This document shows, in pieces, positions 11,301-21,628 of a DNA stretch of 64,000 nt. The notes under the pieces are model-generated. The model was not told where the DNA came from, did not search any database, and worked only from the letters and a program-made list of their open reading frames with translations. The DNA is from Plectrocnemia conspersa. Its lineage: Eukaryota; Arthropoda; Insecta; Trichoptera; Polycentropodidae. The DNA lies in the NCBI GenBank assembly GCA_009617715.1, contig VTFK01000641.1, forward strand, positions 1 to 64,000, in the 5' to 3' direction. Numbering within the stretch: the stretch's first letter is position 1; each line of letters starts with the position of its first letter. The position numbers and the translations under genes are program-made.

Positions 11301-14300
11301 TATAAGATTGCATCAAATCGGACTGGCTAACGAACTTAGCCAATATATTTTTAATGTCTATTTAATAAAAATATATTAAAGCCTGATTAAATTTATATTT
11401 TGACTGAGGGTGGTTTTAGTGATTTCTATTGAAATATACATTACACTAACGATGGTAAAATCTGTGTATATATTGACTAATCTTATCGTCGTAACAAAAT
11501 TACTGATGTATTTACAACGTTCAAATTTATAAAAAAATATTTGATATATTATGTTACAATATTATTATAATTTTTAGACGAGAATACCAGCTTATCCTGC
11601 AAATCATTTTCTCGTTGATATAGAACCGTTTGACATGGGTCTGCCTTGCATTAAAGACTATGATAATCAAATGTACATTATAAGTACGTCTAAGGGAATA
11701 ACTATAGGATGGTTCGAAAAAGAAGCTAAGCCGGCTTTTGGCAGTACGAGGATTCCGAGAGAATGGAAGAACTATTTAGAAGAAGATATGAAACATTTAA
11801 GTATGACTTTACTATTACATAATATTATTTGAAATAGAATTTATTTATCATGATAATTTTTCAGTGCCGTTATGGGAAAATGCAATTTCTAGAATTCCCA
11901 TTTTGAAGCACTCAAAGCATACAAAAATATCGACAACCATTGATAATTTTACACCCGATGGAAGATGGATTTTAGGGGAGACGCCAGAGGTCAAGAATTA
12001 TTTTGTAGGGTGCGGTATGAATGGAAATTCATTGCAAAGCGGCGGAGGCATTGGAAAGTATATGGCGGAATGGATCATTGAAGGGCATTCGACTGTAGAT
12101 CTATTCCCTTTCGATATATCGAGATTTATAGATTTGCATAACAATCGACAATATTTGTATCAGAGGACTAAGGAAATTGTCGGAAGGTATAAAATCAGTA
12201 GGCACAGAGAGCTATTTATATATATTGAGCTTTTAAAAAATTATTTCAGACAGTATTCAATTCTGTATCCTCACCAATGTGAATATAAATATGCTCGGAA
12301 ATTGCGTTGCTCTCCACTGTACAGTATATTAGAGAAACGAGGAGCCGTTTTTGGAATCAAAATGGGCTATGAAAGGGCATTGTATTTTGATACATCAAAA
12401 AGTAAATATATTATATTGTGAACTTAATAAACTGATTATTCGAAAACGTCGAAAAAGGGTAGAAAGGGTAAGGCAAAATCGTAATTTTAACATACCTCCC
12501 TTTTTCCACTGATTGAATATGACATATTTTCACCTTTTCATCAGAATTTAACAAAATTATTTTTTCAGGTGATAATTACCCATGTTCAATGCCACATGGT
12601 AGCTTTTTCAAGCCTAAATTCTTCGATTACATTCTAAAGGAATATTATGCGTGCAGAGAAGGCGTCGGAATTATCGACATGTCATCATTTTCAAAAATAG
12701 AAATTAGAGTAAATATCATATTCTCAATTACAAAGATATATTAAAACATTGATTTCAACTGCATATAAAAAATCGACTATGTATAGCTGAAGTCAGTGTA
12801 ATTAGTTTTATCGTAAAAAAACTGTAGTATGTCGTACATTTTAAAAATTAAAAAATCTTTTAGTCTACTGGAGACGAAGTCATCCCTTACTTACAGCACC
12901 TCTGCTCGAATGACGTGGATATACCTGTTGGAAGAATCATACATTCAGGAATGCACAACGAGAAGGGTGGTTACGAAAACGACTGCATACTCCTTCGGCT
13001 CGACAAGAACAAGTTCTTCATGGTATCGCCTTCGAGTCAGCAGACAAAAATATTCGACTGGATGTCTCGAAACCTTCCATGCAACAAAACCGTCTCTCTG
13101 AATGACGTCACGTCCATGTACACCGTAATCAACGTTGTCGGTCCAAAATCCAGAAATTTGATTAGTGAATTATCAGGAACGGAAGTCAAACTCTTACCGT
13201 TTACATACACCAATTTAGATATAGGTTACATATCCGACGTTATGGTGATGGGTTTTACGCACACCGGAGAGCCTGGTTATTGTTTATACGTGCCATCGGA
13301 ATATGCCCTTCATGCTTATAATAGATTAATGACGGTAAGATCATTGTGTATTCGCATTTAGCATACAACACGATTTTAATAAGAAATTTTTATAGATTGG
13401 AAAAGATTTTGGCATTAGAAACGTCGGCACAATGACGCAAAGGTTTATGCGAATAGAGAGATTCATTCCATTTTGGGCCGAAGAATTAACCAGCACAGTG
13501 ACGCCGTACGAAGCAGGAAATTCTTATAAAGTCAAGTTAGACGTATGTACATAAATCACCTGTAAAATTATAAAATTCAAAGAACATTATTTATCTTAAT
13601 AGTTTCCAACAGAGCGTTAAAATGCTTCTTACACAAAACTCAAAACATTCTGTGAAAATTAAAATATGATCTAAAAATAATTTCGAGCTCTGGAAACGGT
13701 CCTTTTATATCTGTCTTTTGCGACTCTGATTTCTGTAATATATCAAAAATAGTGTTATAAAATAAGCTCTTTTTAGCCACAAATATTATGTATGCATTTC
13801 CATTTTCTGTTGATGCGAGATTTTTCATCCTTATTTAATTTTAATCTTAATTTTTATCTATATCAAAATATGTTTTTTATGCAGGTGTTCAATTACTTCT
13901 TTTCATTTTTATTAGAACTTTAATGATTTTTTTTCTCTTGTTTAAAAATTAAGAGATTTTTAAAATTAGTTTTACATAAATCAAAACAGTTTTTTTCAAA
14001 TCTCAGATTAGAATATATATATACATATATAATAAATCTCTGATATGATTGTTACTTTTCTACACATAAAAAGTAGAACCATATTGTGTTTTGAAAATTT
14101 TAAACTTCATACTTCATTATTATTACAGAAAGGCGATTTTATAGGAAGAGAGGCCCTGGCTGTTCAAAAGGACAGAGGCGTCGCTAAAAAACTAGTAATG
14201 TTCCACATGATCGATCATGATCCCGATTGCGAGATATGGCCGTGGGGCGGTGAACCTATTTATAGAAACGGCGAATTCGTCGGAGTCGTCACGTCCACTG

Positions 14301-14647
14301 GGTCGGTATCATTAATGCTAAAGAAAAGTAAATTCCAACGATACATTTACAATTTATATTTTAGATTCGGATTCACAAACAATAAACTGGTTTGTCTGGG
14401 CTTCATTAAAAAACCGGGTTTTCCTATAGAAACTTACATGACAGATCCGCATCCCGATCAGATCATCAAAGACAGCTTCATATTGGACAAGACTGCCGTT
14501 TATGAAATCGACATAGCTGGAAGTAGGTTTAGAATGCATCCGTATATGCATCCTCCTTATATCCCAGCAGGTTCTTCAGATTTGAGGAAGCAATTTGAAT
14601 CGGATCAGGATTTACCGAGGGGTGCTATAAATGTATTTGGTATGTGA
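8333..14647 (+). CDS. PDPR: pyruvate dehydrogenase phosphatase regulatory subunit, nine exons
   Basis: PDPR is a mitochondrial matrix flavoprotein-like subunit that lowers the activity of pyruvate dehydrogenase phosphatase. Exons: 8333-9058, 11578-11800, 11865-12186, 12250-12401, 12569-12708, 12864-13334, 13396-13542, 14129-14301, 14365-14647. They join into 878 codons, close to human PDPR (879), and every phase matches. The N-terminus is basic with LFSTQSL, a plausible mitochondrial leader. The FAD-binding fold follows (VVIAGAGLVANSVAYYL, residues ~33-49, and VVVEQNE). The C-terminal half is the aminomethyltransferase-like (GcvT) region: VGIIDMSSFSKIEI, STGDEVIPYLQHL, THTGEPGYCLYVPSEYALH, GDFIGREAL, WPWGGEPIYRNGEFVG. 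The dinucleotide loop has Ala at the third Gly position. The exon 8 donor (GTCGGT) is weak but is the only one that keeps the frame. Related dimethylglycine/sarcosine dehydrogenases fit less well. Confidence 0.93.
9190..9795 (-). pseudogene. LINE reverse-transcriptase remnant in PDPR intron 1
   Basis: On the minus strand several reverse-transcriptase blocks of the jockey/CR1 type appear in order: KALSEGEIPDNLKISIIIP, then IRPISTLRCMEKVMEEVV, SGFREKHSTETALQ, GSKLGPLLFIIYIN and finally QFADDTLIYCIC with the catalytic ADD core. Frameshifts and stops separate them, and the spacing between SGFR and GPLL is shortened, so part of the domain is deleted. It is an inactive copy inside the first PDPR intron, opposite in strand to the gene. 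Confidence 0.85.
9815..10460 (-). pseudogene. Tc1-like transposase remnant in PDPR intron 1
   Basis: The minus strand reads, through stops and shifts, an N-terminal MWQKNNLTAEKRTAIIIF block, a helix-turn-helix-like stretch with LEDALLAKSL, then IFGSNRRVFVKRTVRKKM and VMVWGCF, all landmarks of Tc1-family transposases. Its C-terminal end is not seen. It is dead and immediately adjoins the LINE remnant. Confidence 0.78.
10762..10990 (+). pseudogene. LINE 3'-end fragment (reverse-transcriptase tail)
   Basis: The plus strand reads IRNRDNLRIVRYKKTRTTRG and then YGRGNLYNNIPRTI, the extreme C-terminal tail typical of jockey/CR1-like polyproteins (RN.D..R....KT..G, L-NxLP). Only this tail is present, in the opposite orientation to the reverse-transcriptase remnant 1 kb upstream, so it is a separate 5'-truncated insertion. 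Confidence 0.65.
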
Positions 14648-15719
14648 ATACAACGTTCTTCATTATCAACGGTTTACATGCTATTACGGCTATTATGATA
14701 ATATAATTTTTATTAGACGGTTGAAACAATATTGCTTGCTATTTTTATAACTTTTTGTATTATTATAAAATTGATGTGGTGCAAGGAAGGGTGCGTGGTT
14801 AATGTTACAATAAGCAGCTTCTGTGTTTAGGAACTTTCACTCATAGAAAAAATATTCTTTAACGATACACCCAATCTTCTTTTTGCACGGGGACACGTTC
14901 CAGAGGCTACCGTGTAAAAATAGATAAGATGCACATATGAAAATGGGAGATAGCTTTCATTACTTAAAATCAACTCAAAATATATTGTTTTTTGTAACCA
15001 AGTTTAAGGAAAAAATCAAGTGTAAAAAAATGGTCTGTTTTTTTGGACCTTGCAAAGAAAGAATTGGGTGTATTTAATTAAAAGCTTATTTTGTTAGTAA
15101 AAGTATTATTTTGTTTATTGATTTATCATTATTAAATAACTGTTGATATAATATTAATTATGAAGTTAATCAATACTACCTCAAAAGTTTATTGCAGAAT
15201 GGAAATGATTATTTAATATTGCTCCAAATATTGTGCATTTAACACTAAACTATTATTAATAAATATATAGAAAAGTTAAGATTAGTTTTATTTTTCTCAT
15301 TTGTAATATGCGAAAATCTAAGCAATGAAAAACTCCAGATTAGGATACGTAAAAACTATTGCCTGTGTGAAGACATCAGTAATGATCTAGCCTGAATGAA
15401 TATACAAATAAGAACAATTTTCAGCATATAAAATTATATTGATTACGAAAATAATCCTAGACATGGTTAAAGAAGCGGCAATGACAATCATCCTGTTTAA
15501 AAGATTTGTTTGTGGGCCGATTACTAATCGGCCAACAAACACGGTGCTAAAACTATAAAAAAATATAGCTTATTTACAAATCATTATTTTTTAAACATAT
15601 AATTATGATTTGACATTAATAATAAAAAAGGTCATAAAATATTAGGTAAATCGAAAAGAAATGTCGTTTATTTTGTATTGTTTTTAAGTCAGTCTACTAT
15701 ATTTGACTTTAAAAAAGTT
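14648..15719. other. intergenic, PDPR 3' flank
   Basis: This holds the PDPR 3' untranslated region. A candidate AATAAA lies near 15257, but that would be a 600-base tail; nearer signals are not canonical. No other gene is visible. Confidence 0.45.
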
Positions 15720-16110
15720 TTTTTGTGTCTAGTGGGATATTTTGAATAGTTAAATCCTGGTCAAACCATCGCAGCCGAATTTTATTGTACTCAATTAAAG
15801 GCAGAATTATTAAAAAAACGATCAGTCCTAGTTAATAATCAACGGCTCATTTTACAACACAACAATGCGAGACCATACGCGGCGAAAACTACACTGGACA
15901 AAATAAAGGAACTTTATCTAGAACTTTTACCACCTCTGCTTTATGTTCCTGATATAGCACTGTTGGATTATTATTTATTCCGGTTATTAATGGATAATTT
16001 TCATCGAAAAGAAAATTTCAATTCAACAGATGATGTGTGAAAACTCTAGATTGCTTTTTTAAATCAAAACCGCAAGAATTTCACTAGAGGCATTGAAAAA
16101 TTACAACAAA
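15720..16110 (+). pseudogene. mariner transposase remnant
   Basis: In a nearly open plus-strand frame come PGQTIAAEFYCTQLKAELL, QHNNARPYAAKTTLDKI and LLDYYLFRLLMDNF, matching the mariner blocks QHDNARPH and SPDLAPSDYHLF, with SPDLAP degraded to VPDIALL. The element is followed by a degraded RGIEKLQQ end. The N-terminal half is absent. Inactive. Confidence 0.82.
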
Positions 16111-17196
16111 TTAAGCAAAATGTCAAATAGCAATGAAAATTTTCTTCAGAATAAATATTGTATATTATCTCAGATTTCATTCGGCCATCGACACCAAAAA
16201 AATGAATCGGGACGATTTGTCAGACGAGAATTGGACAAAAGTTTGGATATCACTATAAACTACAATATTATTCAAATATATTTTACATTTAGCCGTTTGT
16301 CGTATATTTGTATTTTTGTTTAACTTTAGATTTAACATCTCTAAAGTAAGGAAAAAAATATGATAAATTGCTATGTGCTTCGTGGCATAAGAAAAGTTGC
16401 TTTAAATTTAATAACATAATTTTCTTTAGTATGCTCTTTCTTATTGTTTTCTCATAAAAACATTGAAGTTGCGGCGAAAACAATTTTTTTGTGGATTAGA
16501 AGCAAGTGTGTTCAACGCTTATATTTTATATAAGGAAGACATGACACTAATCATATAAAATGTGTAAATATTTGTTTATAATATACCCCTTGTATCTGTG
16601 AAAACTAACATTCTCATTTATGCCCGCTTTCTAAGAAAGCGTAAATTTTGTTTTTTATGACGCCTTCCCATAGTAAGAAATAGAAAAATTATATTATCAA
16701 ACAACAAAGAAGTCAATAAACGCTAAACAAGGGTAGGCAGACCAAGCAAACAAACAAGTTTTACAGGTTTGTACCTAAACTGAAATTGATAATTTACTAC
16801 TACATAGCAAATATTTCAATTTGATGCATGTGAAATTCAGTGTATAAAAATCTTTTAAGAAATGACCGCCATACTATATATTAGTGTACTGTCATTGATT
16901 TTTAACCAGAGGCTTAAAAAAATAATTAAATTTTTTAATAAGAATTAATAATTTTCAATTTTTCCAGAGTAGTCATCTACCTAGTACTAAAACAAGTTCG
17001 AGTGCAAATGATTAAATGCCAGCATTTCAGATGCATTCTCAAAAGTTCTCCCGATAAAGCTTTTAGCATGTCCCACCACAAAGTAGTCTGTTAGCAGCGG
17101 GACACAAACACCTGAATCCTAATTATTAATGTTGATACTCGTGATCTATTATTGATAGGTAACGATGTAAAAAATACAAATATTAGTTTTCAAATG
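16111..17196. other. intergenic stretch upstream of the L13 3' end
   Basis: It is AT-rich, with no gene, intact repeat or RNA gene that I can support. The first ~100 bases are the tail of the mariner remnant. Confidence 0.5.
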
Positions 17197-17202
17197 TTTA
17201 TT
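17197..17202 (-). terminator. polyadenylation signal of RpL13
   Basis: AATAAA on the minus strand, about 25 bases after the L13 stop codon; the very short 3' untranslated region is typical of ribosomal-protein mRNAs. Confidence 0.75.
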
Positions 17203-17227
17203 TTATGATAAAATACGGTTACACATC

Positions 17228-17969
17228 TCACTTCTTCTTGTTTTTAGGTTCTTTTGGTGTTTTGGCTCCCTTGGAAATATCATCTGCGTTTTCGGCAGCT
17301 TCCTTAGCCTTCTTAGCACGAATTCCGACCATCTTAGCGTCAATGCGAGACTAAAAATAAAAATAAATATTAAGCACACAATTTCACTAAACATACGTAA
17401 CTCCAAAACGAATCACTCACCCGTTTAATAAAAGCGTACGCCTGGAATTTCTTTTCAAGTTCAGAGATCTCTCTGATCTTCTGCTTGCCTTGCGGCTGTT
17501 GTACAGGCATGACGGTGCCCTTCAGCTGAGTGGCGAGCTTGCACTCTTCCTTCGTGGACTCGCCCTTCCTTACTTTCTTTCCACCTCTGGGGAACAGAAT
17601 TTGCCTGCTGCGGTATTCCTTCAAGCGCTGAACGTTCACTTGTCGGGACTCGATGGACTTATTGCGCCTGCGCGGGTCGACAGCGATTCCGATGGCTCTA
17701 GCGAACGCTGGATACATGCTGGCGGCCTTGATTTCCTCGAGGGTGAATCCGCGGCCAGCGCGTACCTTTTTGTGGTACTTGACAGTGGGGCAACGCACGA
17801 CCGGTCGGAGAGGTCCGGCAGCGGGTCTTGGGAACACAGCGCGGGCTTTCTTGATCCTGTTCTGCTTCCTTCTGTGCTTGCGGGCCGGTTGGTTGAACCA
17901 AGTTTTCACAAAGCGTTGCCAATCTTTGTGGAAATGCCCATTCGGGATCATATTATTACCCTTCCCCAT
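17228..17969 (-). CDS. RpL13: 60S ribosomal protein L13
   Basis: This is a cytosolic large-subunit ribosomal protein (eL13). Coding exons on the minus strand are 17969-17421 and 17350-17228, joined in phase 0, giving 223 residues (Drosophila 218). It starts [17 protein letters not shown] and contains the family blocks [45 protein letters not shown] and [15 protein letters not shown] [14 protein letters not shown]. The tail is lysine-rich. The acceptor just before the ATG (exon start 17975) shows that a non-coding first exon lies upstream; a good candidate is at 18466-18402. The sequence is intact and the codon use is GC-richer than its surroundings, as expected for a highly expressed gene. 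Confidence 0.97.
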
Positions 17970-18401
17970 CTTGAACTGAAAACATACAAATAAGGATATT
18001 GTAATACTTCATATACAATTATATAAATTTACTTTAACTTAATCCTTGCTGATAATATCATTCAATTAAACAATTGCCTATATTTTTAATCATAACCAAT
18101 AAAAATGAACGTGTCGAAACACTAAACGTCAAAATTAGCCATCACATAAAAAAACTAAAATCAGCAAGTTATGTTAATCTAAAGACACAATGATTAACAA
18201 TTATAACTTCAAATGAAGGTGCAAGCGTAAAATTCGCTTATATTATTGCATGTTTTGCTACAGAAAGTAATACCTAACCTAAAAATCAGTATACACAAAA
18301 TAGTATGATTTCGAGCGTCCGCCCGACGGCGAAAGAGTTCAAATTGAAAGCAAAGTTACTGCGGCGAATTTTATTGAAATATGGAGGGGTAAAACCCTTA
18401 C

Positions 18402-18466
18402 CTGAGGCCGATGTCAACGGCTGAGGAGGTACGACAGCGGCGGCCCTGTTGGAAACCTCCGAAAAG
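18402..18466 (-). promoter_or_regulatory. RpL13 non-coding first exon and start site with TOP-like tract
   Basis: On the minus strand CTTTTC at 18466-18461 resembles the 5' terminal oligopyrimidine start of ribosomal-protein mRNAs. The exon ends CCTCAG before the donor GTAAGG at 18401. It would splice to the acceptor at 17976, six bases before the ATG. The GC-rich patch around it fits a promoter. The start site is inferred from the motif. Confidence 0.6.
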
Positions 18467-18904
18467 ATCAGGCGGTTCCAAAAGTAACGCGAAGCAATGC
18501 GCTCGTTACTTCGGGTCACGTTCGAAACAATTACCGAACAAAACTCTCGCTAGCAATTCAAAATAATAGTCTGTTTAGGTGAATATGCTTATTACTATAG
18601 AATGTAGTAAGCTAATAGGTAAAAAAGCGCAACAGAGAAATATCAAAATTGGTTATAAAGCAATTTATTTTTGATTAATAACTACTACATATTTTTAACT
18701 ACTAAATCTTTAACAAAATTTCACCTGCAATTAAATTTAAAAAAAAATACTTTTGCATGTATTTAAAAAAACTGTTTTGGTTGTCACTACTCAAATAAAG
18801 CAAAATATGTATTTGCTTTATTTAAAAGTTTTTTGTAGTAAATAACAACAAACATAATTATCGCACAAGCTTAAAATAAATTCTAAAAAAATAGACATAA
18901 AAAA
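18467..18904. other. intergenic, L13 upstream flank
   Basis: No gene or repeat is recognisable beyond the promoter-proximal bases. Confidence 0.45.
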
Positions 18905-19060
18905 CTTTTTCAGGAGGAATCAAATATTGGCGTCATATAGATTCATAGTATTTTTCATTAATTCAATGATGCGTCTCTGTTTAGAATCCACGCCAAAAGT
19001 AATAAAATCGTGCTGTTGTCGTCGCAGTGAAAACGCGCGGCTATTTAGTGTTCATATTAA
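18905..19060 (+). repeat. copy of composite repeat (tail plus core)
   Basis: It contains GATTCATAGTATTTTTCATT, also found near 20453, 31303 and 29990, followed by CACGCCAAAAGTAATAAAAT and a CGTCGCAGTG block shared with 19180-19220 and 30160-30210. The two blocks occur in the same order near 30 kb, so they belong to one longer repeat. Confidence 0.6.
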
Positions 19061-19108
19061 GAATTTTCATAACACTATTACGACTATCATACAATAAGTA
19101 TTAATTGA

Positions 19109-19310
19109 ATGAAGCATAAAATTAAACATTGGCCAATAGGAGAGCGCAAAAACCAATTGTCTCTTCTCAGAAGTCAAAAACCCGCGTCAAAAGCAATAAA
19201 ATCGTTCCGTCGCAGTGGGAATGTTCGTTACGTTGCGGATCGTAACCAATTTTTTGTCATTCTCAGACCCTTATTAAAACCTTCCAAGAAGTATGCATAT
19301 TAACTTTACT
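19109..19310 (+). repeat. second copy of the repeat core
   Basis: It reads TTGGCCAATAGGAGAGCGCA, then GCAATAAAATCGTTCCGTCG and CAGTGGGAA. The same blocks form the 30137-30251 element. The right terminus is not recognisable here. Confidence 0.6.
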
Positions 19311-19383
19311 TATACAGCGTTATAAAAAGATCAAATTTAATTTTACATAATAAAAAAATCACGAGAAATTCTCAAGAGGAAAC

Positions 19384-19793
19384 CAGAGCTGTGAAGTCGA
19401 GTCATAAAAAATCGACCGACTCCTATTTAACCCCCTCCACCCTGACCAATATTTTTTTAAGTTTTCGTCGTGCGCCATGCGTTTCAAGTCGATAATATGA
19501 AGTAAACAAAAGTTACTATGCACTTAGTCAAACTCAACAACCGCCGACGCACAACGGCGCGGCACTAATCCAAGCGAATGACATCTAGGGTCATGTTTCT
19601 ACACTGGTCATATTTACATATGACATATTATAAATAGTATGTATTTACTAATTACTTTCACACCTAATTTGGTAACACATCATCTGACACACATCATATC
19701 ATAAAAATTTAGAACTCGACAACATTTCCAAAATGTATATTTTTAAATTTGAAGTCTGAGGCGGGAAAAATTTCCAACGACTCTACAGCCTTT
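19384..19793. mobile_element. degraded hAT MITE, relative of the 5394-5683 element
   Basis: It starts CAGAGCTGTGAAGTCGAGTC and ends CGACTCTACAGCC. Flanking 8-mers GAGGAAAC and AAGAAAAC agree at six of eight positions, consistent with an old hAT target duplication. It is longer and more diverged than the 5394-5683 copy. Confidence 0.65.
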
Positions 19794-19830
19794 AAGAAAA
19801 CACTAATTATTACGTAAGAAAAAGCTGAAA

Positions 19831-20525
19831 TAATATAATTTTACTAGCACCTGCCAGATAAATTATATTTTCGCTGGTAAATATATATATATATATATCT
19901 ACCCAGGGCCGGCCCGAGGGGCAGGCAGTACAGGCGATCGCCTGGGGCGCTAGATCTCGTGGGGCGCCGTGATACCAAATAAAGGCGCAATATTCACTTA
20001 AAATTATCAAATAATATAATCTGATATTAGTTTTATATATATGTGTACTCTTTAAATTATTTCACACGTAAAAATCACAACAAAAAATAAATTATAAATT
20101 TTTACCCACAATCGCAAAAGAGCACGGTGTTAAATATAATATATTATTACTTTAATTTGAATTATATTTTTGCGCTCAAAGTATTTTTATTAATTTTGCC
20201 TGGGGCGCCAAATAACCTAGGGCCGGCCCTGTATCTACCGGTAAAAGTATATTCTGATATAATTCTACCGAAATGATGTATTTTAAAAATATTTACGGGA
20301 TAGATACGAGACTATTTTTTTAGATTTTCTTTGAGGGATAACCCTTGACTTTCTAGTTCAGAATCAGAAACATCATTTCACCTGTTTTCCAGAGGGGGGG
20401 GGGGCAAAAGTTGGCCGGTCAATGATTGTTTTTTTATATTTCATTTCTTTACGATTCATAGTATTTTATCAAATGACGCATATTTCCGGGCAAATTCAAG
20501 GAAGGACAAATGCCTCCACCTGTCT
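19831..20525 (+). repeat. copy A of a dispersed repeat, interrupted by a MITE
   Basis: From ACCTGCCAGATAAATTATAT through GAGGGATAACCC, an 11-base G run (20394-20404), CAAAAGTTGGCC and GATTCATAGTATTTTAT to ACAAATGCC, this matches the uninterrupted copy at 31030-31370 block for block. A hAT MITE (19904-20231) splits it. Confidence 0.75.
19904..20231. mobile_element. 328-bp hAT MITE with perfect target duplication
   Basis: The element begins CAGGGCCGGCCCGAGGGGCA and ends CCTAGGGCCGGCCCTG, with GCCTGGGGCGC near both ends. The flanking 8-mers are identical (TATCTACC, 19896-19903 and 20232-20239). The related uninterrupted repeat near 31085 reads AACTACCGGTG across the same point, so the empty site is visible. 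No transposase is encoded. Confidence 0.92.
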
Positions 20526-21177
20526 TCCTCCATAAGCTACGGCCCCCTTTTAATTATTTAAGTGACATCTAAAATTTACAGTTTGTACAATCATTGTTTC
20601 TTGAATAAATGAAAATGAAAACCATTTTCTATTTTTTTCACTGACCCATATATCATACGATCACCCAAATTTTTAATAAAATATTACTTTTTTTTACTAC
20701 TATAAAAAAGATCCGGCCTTGACTATTTGTATTCGCAATCACTGGCTTACTGCAGAGAAAAGGGGCCACTTACATTATTCTGAAACGGTAATTTTATATC
20801 CATTTTTTGAGATAGTACCACATTTTCCGTTCGAATAATTTTTCCCTCTGACACGCTAATTTTATGAACTAATTTTTTCCACCATCATAAGATTTTATAA
20901 CTCTATTTAAGGTCGGAATAGTTGTCCGTAACGTCTTAAGACTACTAACCCTAAGTTACTGATTCAATTATTAAAAATCTGCTCCAGCTGCAAAGTGAAA
21001 TCTATTGATTATAAATTATATTACACATAATAATTTATAGTATAGATGTTACCCATTCCCAGACTTTTAACCTGGTGGTTAGTACTTGTAGGTATTCATT
21101 GTCTGACTTATCCAGTTAGTACAGATTTACCCCATTGTAACGCATTGGGCTCACAACTGTCAGTTTTCAATGTATGA
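20526..21177. other. intergenic stretch
   Basis: AT-rich, without a gene or element that I can support. Confidence 0.45.
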
Positions 21178-21435
21178 TTAAAAAAAATCAATGCTAGTTA
21201 TCCAAAAATTCATACTTCGAACAGCCATTGCTTCATTGGTAAATTTAGCAAACTCTGATAACACCTTGGAAGAATGTTGACAAGCATCTCCTTTGTAACT
21301 AATTATTAAGAAGGGAGGCTTATCTATTAAAAAAAATTGGTTTATGTTCGATCGATCCAATAATTGGATCCATGACTTTAAATTATATTCATAATCGTAG
21401 TCAAACACCATAAAAGTAAAAATAAAGTAATGCAC
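21178..21435 (-). other. unassigned open frame 3' of SWT1
   Basis: The 85-codon minus-strand frame has a more coding-like composition than its neighbours (e.g. KGDACQHSSKVLSEFAKFTN) and ends at a TAA. I recognise no family. It lies about 200 bases beyond the SWT1 stop. It could be an alternative 3' exon of SWT1, an exon of another gene, or chance. No strong acceptor with a pyrimidine tract precedes it. Confidence 0.25.
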
Positions 21436-21628
21436 TTTTATTTGTTTTTTTTTTTTTCTGTTTCAACTCTTTAAGAAATCAATAATATAATATGACAAAT
21501 TTCAATGATTCTTCATAATTCTGGAAAGGGTGATTATGAAAAATTCATCTTTCCGTAAATTAGGTAACAAAAACTTATATTGAATAACAAAACTAATACG
21601 TACAAAAAAATGTAACATTATTATTTTT

